Assembly (NCBI GenBank): GCA_038501195.1
Contig: JBBPUQ010000006.1
Location: forward strand, 2,666,001 to 2,730,000
Direction of reading: 5' to 3'
DNA from: Nemania diffusa
Taxonomy: Eukaryota; Ascomycota; Sordariomycetes; Xylariales; Xylariaceae
DNA: 64,000 bases
Below are positions 34,679 through 48,300 of this stretch, one piece after another. Numbering within the stretch: position 1 is the first letter of the stretch; every line of letters begins with the position of its first letter. Position numbers and translations under genes: made by a program. The notes beneath the pieces were generated by a model. That model had not been told where the DNA came from. It did no database searches and was given only the letters and a program-made list of their open reading frames with translations.

Positions 34679-36901
34679 CTACTTCTCCTTTTTGATGCCT
34701 AGGCAATGCTCAGTACTCCGTTTTCGACCCCCAGTCTTGCTGTTTCCATTACTCGGCGCCTCCTCTTCGGCATCCGGTTGGTACATCTCTGGTTGGAAAT
34801 ATTGATTATTATAATGGGCTGTATTAAAGTGGCTGTTTTTGAAGGTGTTAGTTGTGAATGAAGGCTCATATGTGCTATTATTCTCCGCCGCCATTTCTGG
34901 GAGGTTCGGAAAATTGTATTTGCTGAAGCGAAGGTGGTGTACCGTAGCTGGCTGCGGAGGAGGAGGGCTTGGTTGGCTAGGGGATGCTGCCGGTATAGCC
35001 TCGGGTGTGAAGTTTCGAGAAACCCATGACGAGGCAGGGGATGGTGCATATGGATCCGTCATCGGAGGCGGGGTTGTTGATGGACCGCCATATAGAGACG
35101 AGGATGTCAGTCCCGGAATCATAGCTAATGCGCTCATATCCATTGTATAGGACGTATCCTGCAATGCCGGTACAGGGTTCTCGAAGTCTCGATTGTGATG
35201 CTGAAATGAGGTCACTCTGTTGATCTGGACATCCACTGGCACTGGAGCCGGTGGGACCTGAGTATCGCGATAGAGAATATCGTAATGGCCAGGACGGTAC
35301 AGGAGATAAATGGTTGGACCTAGAGTAGATGGGTCTTGTCCAGTGGCTTCTTCGGGAAATCGGTGCACATTGACCTCAGTGCCTTCACTGCGGTCCAAGT
35401 ATGCTATATCAAGCACTATGTTTGCCGGTGCTAGGAGTATAGCATGGACAAGGGCCACACAGATATGATCGATTTCTCGGTTCACAGGCATCACTGTTGT
35501 TTGCAGATAACTTTCCACGTCGCCACCAAGATACGGCTCATATTCAGCAGGGTTGCCCTTCAATCTTGCACCTGCCATGAGTCGAAGGTGGTAGACCAGG
35601 CATTGCGATGTTGAAGAATCATTAAACTTAGCAACCAAATTAGGCATGGGATCTCTGCCTTCGGACATGGTCGCAATGATCTCATTGAACAACACGAGAG
35701 TCTCCTCTACCATGAGTTCTATGATGGTAGGTTCCTGACCGCCGACATCCTCAATGTATTTGTTGAGGCGAGTGATCCGTTGTAGTTCGTTCTGAATTAG
35801 GTTCATATCACCACATTGTACCAATATCTCGAAGTATGCGAACGCAATAGCTGTGACCAAGTCAGCACTGGCACTGGGGTGGTTTTGGAGCTGTGATGGT
35901 AGTCACAGGAGTAGCAGGAGCAGAACGTCTATGCCGGGTACTTTGTGAATCGAGATGCGTTAGGTAGAGGCTAGAGCATCATCCTGCTTCATGGCGTTGG
36001 CTAGCGCTCTGGCTGCTGCACAGGACACAGAATCGGGAGGGAAGGGGGTCACATAGAAGGTCGAGATTGTTTTGAAGAGACTCACCTCGCCAGCCGCAAT
36101 TACCGTCCCCTTGAATTGGGCGGTAGTGAGAATATGTCTGCGGCAGTGCCTAGGGAGAACAACGGTGTCAGCAACTCAGATCGCAGTAAGTGTCATATCT
36201 CAGAAGCATGGAACTTACCATGGTTTTGGCAACATAGGTCGGGTCTGCTCTTGCGTATTCTGCCGTAATGGCCTGACTTGATACCTTCTCTCCAACGAGC
36301 GGGCCCTGTATGTGAGCAGCGAGTGTGAGCTTTCAATCTACCCAGGGAAACATTTACATATTTCACGATCCAGGGTAGTGAGAGGGCTGTAAATAGAGGA
36401 AGGGAGCGGAGAGGAGAGGAGAGGAGACGGCCTTGGCGGAGCGTGCAAGATGTGCCTAGGAGGAGAAGATGGTAATAAGAAGTAGAGATATGAGGATATG
36501 ATTATTAATATGAAGCGTACAAAGGACACCTTCAATTGCTTGTTCGTGGCGGCACACACACAACACAACATACACATACACACACATAACACAATACATA
36601 TACACACACGCACGCACGCACGCACACGCATATATATATGCATCACACATGCGCATATACACATACACATGCATACCCACGATCGTTCCCTGGATGGGCT
36701 AGATAGAGCACGGTAGATGATTTGTCTCATAGAAGGGCCAGGTACTTACCTCGAGTTGAGGTTCGAAATCCCTCGCAGCGGCTTCCTGTTGAGCCATGTC
36801 GTTTGGATCGAGCTCCAATTGTTGATCCATCTTGAAGTGGATGGTGGCACGGTCGGCGAGGTGGGAATGCTGTGATAGGCCTTGGTGCTGATGTGGATGA
36901 C

Positions 36902-36932
<31 letters not shown>

Positions 36933-37571
36933 TTGTGATTGTTGCTGCGGCTGCGGCTGGTGCTGGTGCTGCTGATGTTGGTTTTGTTGCCGGTGCTGGT
37001 TGGGGTGGTGTTGCTGGCGGTGTTGGTGCTGGTGGTGGTGGTGTTGGTGGTGGGGTAGAGGTACGACGGATACGGGCATCGGAACGTTGTGGTTGTGGTG
37101 GCTCTGGCCGTGGTTGTGGTTGTGGTTGTGGTAGAGAGAAGGATGGATGCTGCTAGCGCTATTGCTGCTGTAACCAGCGCTGTTGTCGCTAGTGGCCACT
37201 GCTGTAGTGGGTGAGCCGAGACCCTGCACTGGCTGCACTGGCTGCACAGGCTGCTGCACCCCAACAGCCATGCCACCCGCCGGCCCGCCGCTACTGGCGC
37301 TGGCGTGGAAATTATGCGTATGCCTAGAAGGCACTGCCGCCGCCGCCGTGAAGGTTCGACCAGCTGCTGGTCCACCTCCTCTTCCACCTACAACTCCGCC
37401 GCCTTCACTGTTACTTGGCGTGCTTCCCCCGCCATGTCCTCCACCAAATTGTGCCAGCAATGGTGTAGGCGCAAAGGCGTACTCGGGGAGTGCCGCGTTC
37501 GCTACGTGAAATCCATAGGAAGAGAACGGTGAGTATGGCGTTGGTTGCGGCTGGAACATGCCCATGCCCAT
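34679..37571 (-). CDS. Otubain-like deubiquitinase (peptidase C65) with long Q/H-rich amino terminus, four exons, 714 aa
   Basis: Removes ubiquitin from proteins; otubains prefer Lys48 chains and can inhibit E2 enzymes. Exons: 37571-36750, 36305-36219, 36149-36086 and 35850-34679. Introns are 444, 69 and 235 nt (donors GTAAGT, GTAAGT, GTGAGT), all phase-consistent. The catalytic domain starts near residue 275 (GPLVGEKV...). D318 and C321 sit in GDGNCGWRAIAF, completed across intron 3, and H513 in LYRPGHYDILY; all three catalytic residues are present. Residues 1-274 are low complexity: Gly-rich, VQPVQPVQP, His-Asn and His-Gln runs, and an 11-residue glutamine tract near 229-239. The tail from about 540 is Pro/Ser/Asn-rich and ends in a basic GGRKRS segment. 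The frame is open upstream of 37571 without an ATG. Metazoan OTUB1 is about 270 aa, so over half of this protein is disordered extension. Confidence 0.9.
36553..36675. repeat. (CA)n / CACG microsatellite inside otubain intron 1
   Basis: Imperfect CA repeat with a CACG subarray (about 36605-36626) and a TATATATA stretch. It lies inside the unusually long 444-nt first intron and explains its length. Confidence 0.9.
36903..37065. repeat. CAG/CAC triplet tracts in otubain exon 1
   Basis: On the coding (minus) strand these give CAG/CAA glutamine runs and CAC/CAT histidine runs. Nearly pure CTG triplets on the plus strand at 36902-36930 are the likely length-variable part. Confidence 0.85.
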
Positions 37572-40500
37572 ACCGATGCCTATACCTATGTCGGTGCCGG
37601 TGCCGGTGCCGATGCCGAGATCGATGTCTATTCCTAGATCTAGGATGCTAGTGCTGCTGTCCGTGCCCCTGGCTGGTGAACCAGAGCGCGAGACCGACCT
37701 CTGTTCCCGTCGCGCCAGCTTGGTGCCCGCGAACGTAGAATTTCAGAATCTCCGAGGGAGCTGGTGTAGTGATGCCCTATTCCGCTGTCAACTAGTCCAG
37801 ATGACGCGAGTACGTTCCGTATGAGGCTCATTTGCCTACGTGATCGTTGCTTTCCTCTCTCTAAGGGAGGAAGGGGCCGATAATCGATAGCTTTGGGCCC
37901 CAGACTCTAGGTTTGTGGGACTGTCGACGATGCCTGTCCGGCGACTAGTGAGCGGGAAGGCGAGGCGAGGACTAAGAATGGGAGACAGACAGAAGGAAAA
38001 GGAAACGGTATCGAGGAATAACGAAGGGGGAGGATATGTTGGTAGAAAACCGGATGGGATGGGACCCAGCGATATGGTACACACCGGGCTTTTTGTCTAA
38101 AAGCAGCTGAAAGCCGACGCAAGCTCCTCTCTGTCGACGGTATGGGTATTCCACTGCCGTAAGATATGGGATGACGGGATGCGGACGACAACAAGTCACA
38201 AAGCGGGTTGCAACAGCTACACTAGGTACACTACCTGCCATCCTCTCACATGACGGCCTCTACTAAGGTGTAGGGTAGGTACTGTAGTCTGTATAGTCTG
38301 TAGTTTGTAGTATGTATGTACATTGTAGATGCACGTACGTGTACACGACTACCTATATGCAGTATGTAGGTACTGCGTGCTGTATCGGCTATCCTGGACA
38401 TCGAGGGTATAGTACCTTTCTACATATCATTCGGTACCACAGGATCCTTGAAATATTACTACCTACCGCTGGGTGATATTCTGTGGGCCTGCAAATACTG
38501 GTATTATCTAGATGCCATTATCGATATATTTCAGTACTTATTCCCACCTGTCTACTGTATAGACGATTGTATATACCTATTCTCTACCATACACGTTGTG
38601 TAGGGCTGTGGCCTCCCTATTCCGTCGATATAGGTAGATGTGTATATACTTGCTCTATGTGTTTCATAGCCACTATAAGTAGATATAGATATAGATATAG
38701 ATATATATCTATGTAGAGCCTATAGAGTGCTCGGTCCTGGAGGATTCTTAAGGAGCAGGCAAAAGCTACTGGGTAGCCGGAACAAATCGATATTGATCTC
38801 ACGAATGCTTCATATGGCGGTGTATTACGTTCCTTGTTGGTCGGGATAATTGGCCTGCTTCGGAAACACTTTGTTCTCCCAAAGAGGGAGCCCAGGAGGA
38901 ACAAAAACTGTAAGTACTCAGGCTTCCTGATTGTGTGTATCCGTTATTGCACCAGCTTCCCCCCTTATCCTTGCAGCATTGCAGGAGTACTGCTACACTA
39001 TAGTGGTATTCTGTAGTTGTACTTTGGTAAAATACCTCGAAAGTAGTATAGTGTACTCCCCATACTACGCAGTATTACTACCTACTGGAGGATGTATGCG
39101 AATGGGCTTGGAGTCTGTGCTCTGTATCAGGTAACCCTAGCCTAATACGACATGGGTCTCGTCGTTCTCGCAACTACGCACGCTACACTACACTAGGTAG
39201 ACCAGGTAATAAATAAGTCGCAGTTGTTACTCCGCCTTTCCTCTGCAACACTAAGGCAACAGGAAGCCTGAATGTCTCAGGATCGGTCTGTAGCATGACA
39301 GCACAGCCAGAGAGGAAAATGCAATACTCTGAACCCGCCGACACTATGAAACGCCCCGTAGCATAATGGCTCAATAATACAAATATATCGTCCCATCACC
39401 GATAACGGCGTAGCCAGCTCGCAGACTATTGCACAAGGCTGCTGGTTCGAACCGCTCGTCACAGAGAAGGTTACGAGCAAGTGGCGTTGGTGGCCGAATC
39501 CCAACGACTCTCGACACTAAGAGACAGTAGCGTATACTTGCCTGCCTCAACACATACATGCCTACTTGTACCTATGCTGAAGACCCGAGTCAAGGGCTCA
39601 GAGCAAGCCACTTACTAATGGGTACAAATGCCATGTGGGCTATGGTATCATCGCGTGTCTCGGCCATACCTCAGGGAGTGTACACCACCTTAACCACCTA
39701 CCATCCCAGATTGTAGTGCCCTGCAAGGTACTGTCTATTCTCTAGCAGTGCTGACTTCTATCTACAGTAGTGTTTTTACTTTCGTACTGGGCCGACGAAA
39801 AGCGTGTCACTCGTCTCCCCTCGTTGTGTCAAGCCTCAGTGCGTCGTCCTTGGCGTCGACGTCAGAGGCCAAGCATAGGCATTCTGTATCGATCGCAGAC
39901 CCAGATGTCCATATTGCTACCTATATTCTGTATGAGTACATACATACACGCACACCTACATCTTGTACCCCCAGGACGACTGACAGGCATCGCCCCCAAA
40001 AGGCCCCTGCTTCTTACCCCCCCTGGTCTTGTTGGACGTGATGGGTTAGGTGTATTTCGACACCTTGATTACACTAGGCAAAACAGGCGGTGGGAATTGT
40101 CATGATATGCGTACATAGCTAGGTACACTAGGCAGAGCGAATCGCCTAAGGCTAGAAATTGCGCGATTGTCTTAACGTCTTTCCGTTAAGCGCTCCCGAT
40201 CTAGGCTATAGGCCATCTCCATTCCTTGGGCTTCAACGTTGTCAAGCTTCCACCAACCATCGACGGCGGAAACTTGGAACTTGCTGCGGTACGTACATAC
40301 ATACATAGTATACTACGTACAGTATTAGTGTCGTGTACCAGGATAGACGACCCGCCACAGTACCGTATCGTCTATGGCACTGCGTATGTAGATAGCGTAG
40401 GGGGCTGCCATGGCCGCCTCTTAGTACGATCGAACTACAGTAGTGCACCCAGCAACGATGTCCTTTTGTTTCCCTGTAACTCACGAGAGGGTCCACCATG

Positions 40501-42420
40501 AACCACAAGTACAGGCCAGCAGAAGTCGATCGGAAATTACCGCAACACCTGCCAGAGCCAAAAGCAAGCGATCACAAGAACGGGAACCTCGTCATGCTAC
40601 GTCAAGCAATGGATGGAACAGTATCTCCGGTAACATGCAACGGCGCATCGTGTGTCCATCATTTGGTTCAGTTCAGCTACTGTATATACGCTCCGTACGT
40701 CCACAGTCTACGGTCTACAGTACGGGGCACTCGCATTAGTGACACATAACATCGTCAACGCTTGGCACCAGCGCCAGAAGCCGAGACCTCTGTGGGGAAA
40801 AAAAGCCAAGAACTTTGAATCTCAAGCACCTATCTGGGTACCTGTTCTGTATCTGATGCCACGATCTTCTTGACCGATCAGCTGACCAGACCCAATCTAA
40901 ACAAGCACCAACTACTCGGACACATACACACACTAACTAAGGGACCAGGGAATGTGGTGAGAAATACTAGCTCTGGTTGGTGATGACATGGGACCAAAAC
41001 GCTCTATAGTCTACCCAGCTCACTGGGGAGGGGGGTTCCTCGGTTAAAACGGGATGCAAGCAAACGGTTTATAATGTTTAATAAGATAAATACGCAGGGC
41101 TATTGCCAAAGCTGAGAAGATACCACATGCCAACTTAGTATAAGATATAGTCGATCTCTTACAACCACCGCCGCATATCCTGGATACCACGCAGGAACCA
41201 GGGCCATCCGCCGGAAAAAGTAGTACTGACGACGGCCACGACGGCCACGAGCCAGAGATATTCGAAATGGCGGAGAGCCTAGACACCCTTTCGCATGACG
41301 CGAAAGAAGCATACCTCCTCAGTACATGCCTACCATGAGGCCAAGCGACCCTGTCTACGAGTGCTCCGTGGAATCCGTTCAGAAGAACCTGGTCTCGAAT
41401 ACCTGTCTGTGCCAGCATGGCCTTACCTATAGCATAGCTGGCTTCGTTGCATTGCACCCTCAACCCCGCCTTCCTCTGAGCAGGTAGTGTGCAAATACTC
41501 CTCAGTGTCATGCAAAGACAGCTTGCCATGCGAACCTGAGCTTGTCCTGGTATCCGCTAAGCTGCGTCATGGAGACGACTAGAAACGCCACCTCTCGGTG
41601 ACTTAGCCCAAGCACCGCTCCATGCCCTTGCCAATGCTTGTGATGAGGAGGGTAAGGGCCGGATAGCTTCTCGCCACAATCCCAACCGACTATGCGTACG
41701 TAGGCAGACAAATCGTGCCGGCTTATGTGTGTATGCGTAGTATACGATAGGTATTTTCTACAGTCACGTTTATTAGGCATGGAAGCTGGTCCACCTCTTT
41801 ACTTTTCTCGTGGCTCTCTCGGCTATGTATCGGTGGTTCTCATGCGGTCCAAACTATGAGTTTCATAGGTTTATATCATGCTGCTTCGAAATGCCTCCCT
41901 GCCTACGCAGGAAATATACACGCCACTGTAGCTTCAAGTATTCAATACAGCTACCGACCAAACTTCGTCGATGGCTGTTACATGCTACGTAGTATTTTAC
42001 GATCATCTCCGGTTCAGATTAACAGCTGTATTGCGATTTACGCAGTACATGGCATCGGGCTTTTTTTTAGGAAGCGGCATCTCGCCTTAATAACCCGAGG
42101 GGATGCAAGGGATGACCACAAGAGAATTTACTAACAGATACCGACCATCCGGTCAACAAACATGTAATAATAGGCCAGGTCGCTTGCAACCACTTTAGCG
42201 TCTACAGTAAGTTCTCTTTGCTTTCGTTACTCTTCAACATCCTTGCCATGACACCGAATTATATCTGGGACGAAATCAAGATGCGTTCGAGAGCTCAATA
42301 TGTTTAGCATACAGTAGATGTGAGGCAGAGTGTAGGTAGTTACGAGCTCCGCATTAACGAGGGGGACCCTTGCTATAGGTACAATAACACGACTGGGGGA
42401 TCCCTAACCCTTTGCTGCAG

Positions 42421-42530
42421 GGCAGATCCTTCACGGGCAAGACAATCCCGGAGTTGGAATTTGACATGATCTACGATCAAGACTACGATTTGGGCTTCGT
42501 TGGTACAGGCGCGGCGATCTCTAATGGCAG
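42421..42530 (+). other. Exon-like coding fragment, family unknown
   Basis: Open segment beginning GRSFTGKTIPELEFDM and ending GFVGTGAAISNG. It is bounded by a plausible acceptor (TTTGCTGCAG before it) and donor (GGCAG/GTACTA after it). The amino-acid texture is protein-like, but I cannot attach a family or extend it into neighbours. It may be a relic exon. Confidence 0.25.
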
Positions 42531-44207
42531 GTACTAGCTATCCTATTTTGGAGTTCGCCGCTCCATTGCCGCATCGTATGTACCAATCCTCGCAGCGTCT
42601 CGTACTGCTAACGCATTTCTATGTGTACAGGGGCTAGACTATTACTGAACGCCGGGGTGCTTCCATGGCAGGTATGTATCTCGGGAGACAAACGCAAAAC
42701 CGTTTACCCGGTCGAGTTACAAGTAAGATGCTATGGGATGGGTCTGCCAATCCTGCCAAGTCTTCTATAATGCGATCCCAGGGCAGCTATCTACATACTA
42801 CTACGCATACTGCGCAGATGAACTCGATAATACATTCTAAAATCAATCCTGGGCACATACTTGGGACCATTACTACTCGTTCCACTAACATCCGGTTTTC
42901 TTGCAGAGCATACAGGAGCCAAGCTCCCTCATGCATCGCTAGGTGGCTTCTTTCTCCCTACCTATATCGCCTTCCTTATGAAGAGCGACTTACTAAGTTA
43001 TAGAGACCGACACTACACCGTGACGAAACACCCGTGTACAGATGTAGATGTGCATTTTACTAAAGGGACGGACGTGTAGATAGATAGACCTGGAAGATAG
43101 TACGCACACCGATGATGTAAGTAAGAGCTCTATTATAACCTGAGCCTAGTCGGTAGCCATAAAAATAAAATATCGCGCCCCTTTGCAACCTTGAACCATG
43201 CCATACATACATACGTCGAACATGCTCGGTGAGCCACGGTTGACGCATACTGCCAGCCCAGATGGTGGTTAAAGGGCCAGGTCAGCAACAGAGCGGCGGC
43301 ATGCAGGATAATACAGAATGCAGTGCGACAGATCTAAGACGAGCCAGCAGGGACCACCTATCTCTCGCGCGAGAACAGCAACCAGTCGACATGGATGAGA
43401 TAGGCCGCGGGGCCCATGGCTTCTAGCCCAGATAGAGCAACAATGAGTCCAATAAAGGCCATCACACGGAGCATCTGTGATCTATCAGGTAGCTCAACAT
43501 GAGCGAGTGGCCGGATCTCCCGAAAAGCAATCCCTTTAGTATGGTTGCTGTGAATGCACAGGACACCGCGCGCGCGCGCATGTCGTTCATTTGCTAGCCG
43601 ACCATGATGGCTTACCTCATTCACCCCTCACGTTGCCTCCCATTAGATTACCTTGCAGCAAGCCAGCGGCGAACTCATGAAGTAAACGGCGTTCACGTCA
43701 CAGCATCAGCCAATGTCTCTCGCAAGTAACACTCGCGAACCAACCCAGTGTTCGACTCGACGCGGATACCGCGTGTATAGCCCATGTGCGTCTCAATATA
43801 GACAGTCAGCCTGTGTGGTGATGTATGTACCGCGGTGTAGAAGTAACTCAATTTCGTCATAGAACGCGCCATGATCGACAACCGGTCAAGCCAAAATGAA
43901 AATAAAATAAAATGAAAAAAACCAGAAAGCGGGAAACACTCGCACACACACACACCCACATAGCCGAATAAAAGCCCTATAACCCGCAACAAGCGCACCC
44001 GAGGCCATTGGCCAAACAGACGTTTTCAGTGTCGTACTCGCTTCCGGGCCGCCCGTCCCGCCCTAGTAAAGAGGTCTCGAGCAAGACCCGTCCTTTGGAA
44101 TGATCTACAAGACTACGGGCAACCGAAGCAGCGCGGGCCCCGCGGGTATGTATGGGTCTTGGTTCTTGTCTGGGACGTCAATTGGTACCTGGTTTCGGTT
44201 TCGGTTC

Positions 44208-44226
44208 TTTTTTTTTTTTTTTTTTT
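44208..44226. repeat. Poly-T run (19 nt)
   Basis: Uninterrupted T homopolymer in non-RIP sequence. It could be a decayed retroposon tail on the minus strand, but no body or target duplication was found. Confidence 0.8.
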
Positions 44227-45348
44227 ATAAGTTTATTTTTTTTCTCACTCTAGATAGTATCTCTCGCGCGCCTGTGCCCGTGCGTAAAGGCCGAGATCAG
44301 CAACAACAATATAACGAGACAATGTCGAAAAGGACAGAGACAGCTCCCCAAAAGATGACCACGCAGCCCGAGCCAATGAGCGCCTAGGGATATAGCCAAT
44401 GCCAACAACAATTCTGTAGTCGGATACAGGCTGCAATACTCACGCTAGATACTCCAATACTACACCGCGTTCTACCATGAGAAAGATAAAACATGCATTT
44501 GATGCCTTGTTTCATGAAGCCCTCTACCGAAAGCTTCCCGTCCTTCCTATTCATATGCTTCATGCATGTTTCCCGCCGTGCGCAGGTACATTGACCCGTA
44601 ACACATAATAGGGACGCAAAGTAGTATTCCAGAGAAACTCCTTGGAACCTCTTATCATCAGTAGAATAAGCCATTGTGTACAATACGCCGGTTCGGTTGA
44701 CTCTCCAGATACGTCACGTGCTAGATTCCAGTCTCTCTAATGGTTACCTTGTTTGTTATTCCTTGGTGCGATGCAGGTGTACCGTCGACTTACCTACACT
44801 GTAGGCTCTCCCCCAAGCCCCTTCATGCTAAGTCGCTTGCCCCCCATCGCCGTCCTCGGTCACTTCGAGAACGGCCCAGCTAATGGCAGATCAACTCGAC
44901 AAGTCGGTTATGCCGGTCGACTTCTAGACTTGGAGAAGCCGGCACTCCTCTTCTCTCCCCCCCTAGCTATCTAGCTACCTAGCTAGCCGGCCAGCCAACC
45001 AGCCAGCCATCTCATTCCCCACGGGCAGCCGCCGCCGCGGCGACGGCGACGACCATGGGCAGGTTGTACGCGTGGTTGCATGCAGGTGTACATCGCCATC
45101 CGCTTCACGATTCCCCTCATCTACATCTCTCGCATGCACGACGAATATGATGACATGACATATAGGTATGGGCGCGTCCAGCTTTCTCTCTCCGCTCGGC
45201 GGCGGGCGGGCGGACGGGCGGCCGTGCACGCTTGGTTGATACATAGATTGGAGTGGCATTCTTTTCCTGTCTGGGGCCTGCAGTACCCATTCGGCGCTTG
45301 CAAGAAGAGTCTTACATGCCACTTTCTTGGCGGCGGATAGGCGCACTA

Positions 45349-45398
45349 CCGACCGACCGACCGACCGACCTGCTGCTGCTGCTGCTGCTGCTGCTGCT
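45349..45398. repeat. Compound (CCGA)n(CTG)n microsatellite
   Basis: About five CCGA units pass directly into about nine CTG units. It is not within any supported reading frame. Confidence 0.9.
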
Positions 45399-48300
45399 AC
45401 GACTATCTAGATAGACACTTACCTAGGTAGGCACTTCCGCTCAGAGGCAGGCGAGCAAGCGGCCGGCCAAGCGACCGGGCAAAGCAGTAGAACCACCTTA
45501 GAGACCTACAGCAACATACGACAACGCAATGCGTGCGTGCGACAGATCGTACGGGATGTTTCCTTCGTTAGCTAGCTAGCATAGCATCTGCTGTCCTTGA
45601 TACTCCCGACGCACGGACAGTACACCTACATAGAGACTCGCGTATCCACCTGTCTAGGGACGTTGGAGTATCGGCCCCTATCAGCGTGTGTGTTTGTTGT
45701 GTTTCCTGCCCACATTATTATGTAGGTATATCTGCAGCATGGCAGCATCGGTACGGCAGAGCATGAGAAGGGGGCATACGCACATGCAGGCAGCCGGCAC
45801 GGCTCGCACGTTAGATGGAGATCCAGAGACAAGACAGACTGGTCCCTAATCTACATGACATTCCCCGTTCGTTCGCTTCCCTTTCGTTTGTAATAAATAT
45901 TAACTCGCCAGGGCGGAGGCTATCTAGATCGTCGTGGGGAGAATTGTTTGCCAAGGATTCGATTGTGTTTTGGCTGATATCTCGTAAATTTTGTGCTACC
46001 CGGTTTCCTTCTCGATCTTCAGGCTCTCGAAGCGAACGAAGAAGATCATATCGGACGGGGCTAAAGAATCATGACGCTACGGTAGAGAGCAGAGCTGTGA
46101 GGCAGTAGACTAGGGGGCCCAGTTGCAGCCAGGCGGAGCGGCCGAAGTTGTGCGAATGTATACCGAATACTCTCCGTTATCCGCATGCATTTACACAAGG
46201 GAGCTTACTGTTATCCGGCCGATCTAGCACCCAGACTTTGTGCGATTTATGTAGACTCTCAAGTTCCGTTGGAGAATCTCCACGTCTCACTGGGTATAAC
46301 GCCGCTGCCTTGGCTTTGAACCCTTTAGTTCAATCCTTGACTTCGCTTCTGTGTCTCTCGTATACCACCTCGTGTCTCTGTTCCTGTCACTCGCGGAGAA
46401 CCCATCGATAAAAACGGTCGTTATTCTCGCGGCATCGCTTACATTAGGCTAGCTCCGTATTGTGTTTGTGTTTTGCTGTCATACTAAGCGAATGTCTCTC
46501 GGACAGAATGTGCGAGCACTTGGACCGACTTCATGCTGTCATACTCCATTCCCGCTATCACTACGGTTATCTATAACCCTCGAATTATAAATTATGGTAG
46601 CACAGCTTGAAGATACAGACTAGTAAGGTGTCATGTTGAATAGTCGTACAAGTTGATGCTTCCACCACATACAGCTAGTGTCAGATGATTTTGTATTAGT
46701 AGGAGGGGTCTTATGTCAATGGGATAGAGAGATGCGGGTACAGACAGATGATAGAGCCGTTAAAACGGATACCTGTATGAGAGTGACGGGTGAGTAATGA
46801 ATCTGTAGTTGGGCGTTAGCCTATTGTCAGTGTCTCACAACGCTGGAGAGGTACTAGGTACAAAAATCTAATTGAGTATGTGTATGTGTTAGGATGATAC
46901 ACTAAGTAACTTGCAAGTAGCGAGCTCACTTGGTATGTAAACTACATAGATAGAAACAAACAGCCTTGATATTGTGTTCACCGTCTGTCTCACTAAGTAG
47001 AAACTCACACAAGTTTCTAATGTTATCTCCTGGATTTAACTACAGCGGTTCCCCAGGGTCATTGGACTAGTTCATTTATCATATCATATAAAATGCAGGC
47101 TACAAGACTTGTACGTTAGTATATCAGGGGCTCTTAGTAATTCCTTTTATTCATAGATATAGTAGCATTAACCAAACTACTATCAGTATGATTCAGCCAG
47201 TGGAGGTCTTTCTCAGGAGATGGGAACATCGGCTTTAGCGCCGAAATAGGATATCCCGTCTATAATATGTAGCCACATGCTTTGATATGATTACGTTAAT
47301 AAGTATGTAGTGTAGATTAGTTGCCAGGAGATTGGGCTTAAAACCTTGCTAGTATGTTGCATGCCGCTGAATATCTAACTGCTACTAAACTCGGCTTGAT
47401 ACTTGGTAGTTGGTCAGATCTCCCGAAAGTTGTGCCACAGATGTCATAGACTAGTGGGGAATATACTTTAGCGACTATGAAGTGCTAATGTATTGATAGT
47501 TCCCAATAGTATATTCACCGTATTTTTGCTCCGAGCCTCAGTAGACCTAAAGGGGGTTGAGGAGTCCTATGCCTCGTAACTTGACGAATTATCTGTCTGC
47601 CACGGAGGCTTCCTATGTGTTAGAAAGGTACATATTCTGTCCGAGAACTAGGTAGAGGGTAAGGACTCGAGCATGCATGTTTTCGGTCACTTGAAGGGTG
47701 ACACGAAGATCTCGCGGAGCTAAAGGGCGATGATTGTATATCCACATGCGATCTCCCGGTGTCCGTCCGTCCTTGTTTTGTCGGCATTATCAAGTTTTCT
47801 ACAACCGACCCGTTTCATAGACGTAGTATCACATTCTGCAAGCTGGAGAGTACTTCCAGCAATGCATTTGGGCACTAGTGCTTTAAGGCCAAGGGCGACG
47901 AACAGAGGGTATCGAAGCTGGCTTGCCCATGTCCTAGTCTCGAGATCAGGTAGGAAGTATCCGGAACGTCGCATTTCTCGGGGACTGTAGAGTTACATCT
48001 CAGAGCGATTCTACTAGTTTCCAACTTTTCAGGGTGATGTGATGAAACACAGCGAACGAGAGTAGCGCAGCGACACTCGACATGTTCATGATATGTTTTG
48101 GGGCCACTTGATTCGTCTGCAAAGAAATCGACGTGTCGAAGACTGACATCATTGCAATCGAATTTCTCGTATTCGACTAGGAGGCTGTCACGAAGCTGCT
48201 CTTGTCATGGCACTACCCACCGTTCAAGGGTTTGAGCAACGCGAGCTGACCACATGCGTTACTAAAACGCCCCCTAAATATAACGCCAATATAACCCCGC

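Noticed and set aside
39380..39460. tRNA gene, because of a perfect GGTTCGAACC (39444-39453) like a T-arm/B box
   Set aside because: The box is palindromic, and no matching D-arm, anticodon stem or 7-bp acceptor stem could be built on either strand.
41044..41529. 161-codon minus-strand open frame
   Set aside because: No domain, no splice partners, and codon texture like the surrounding noncoding sequence.
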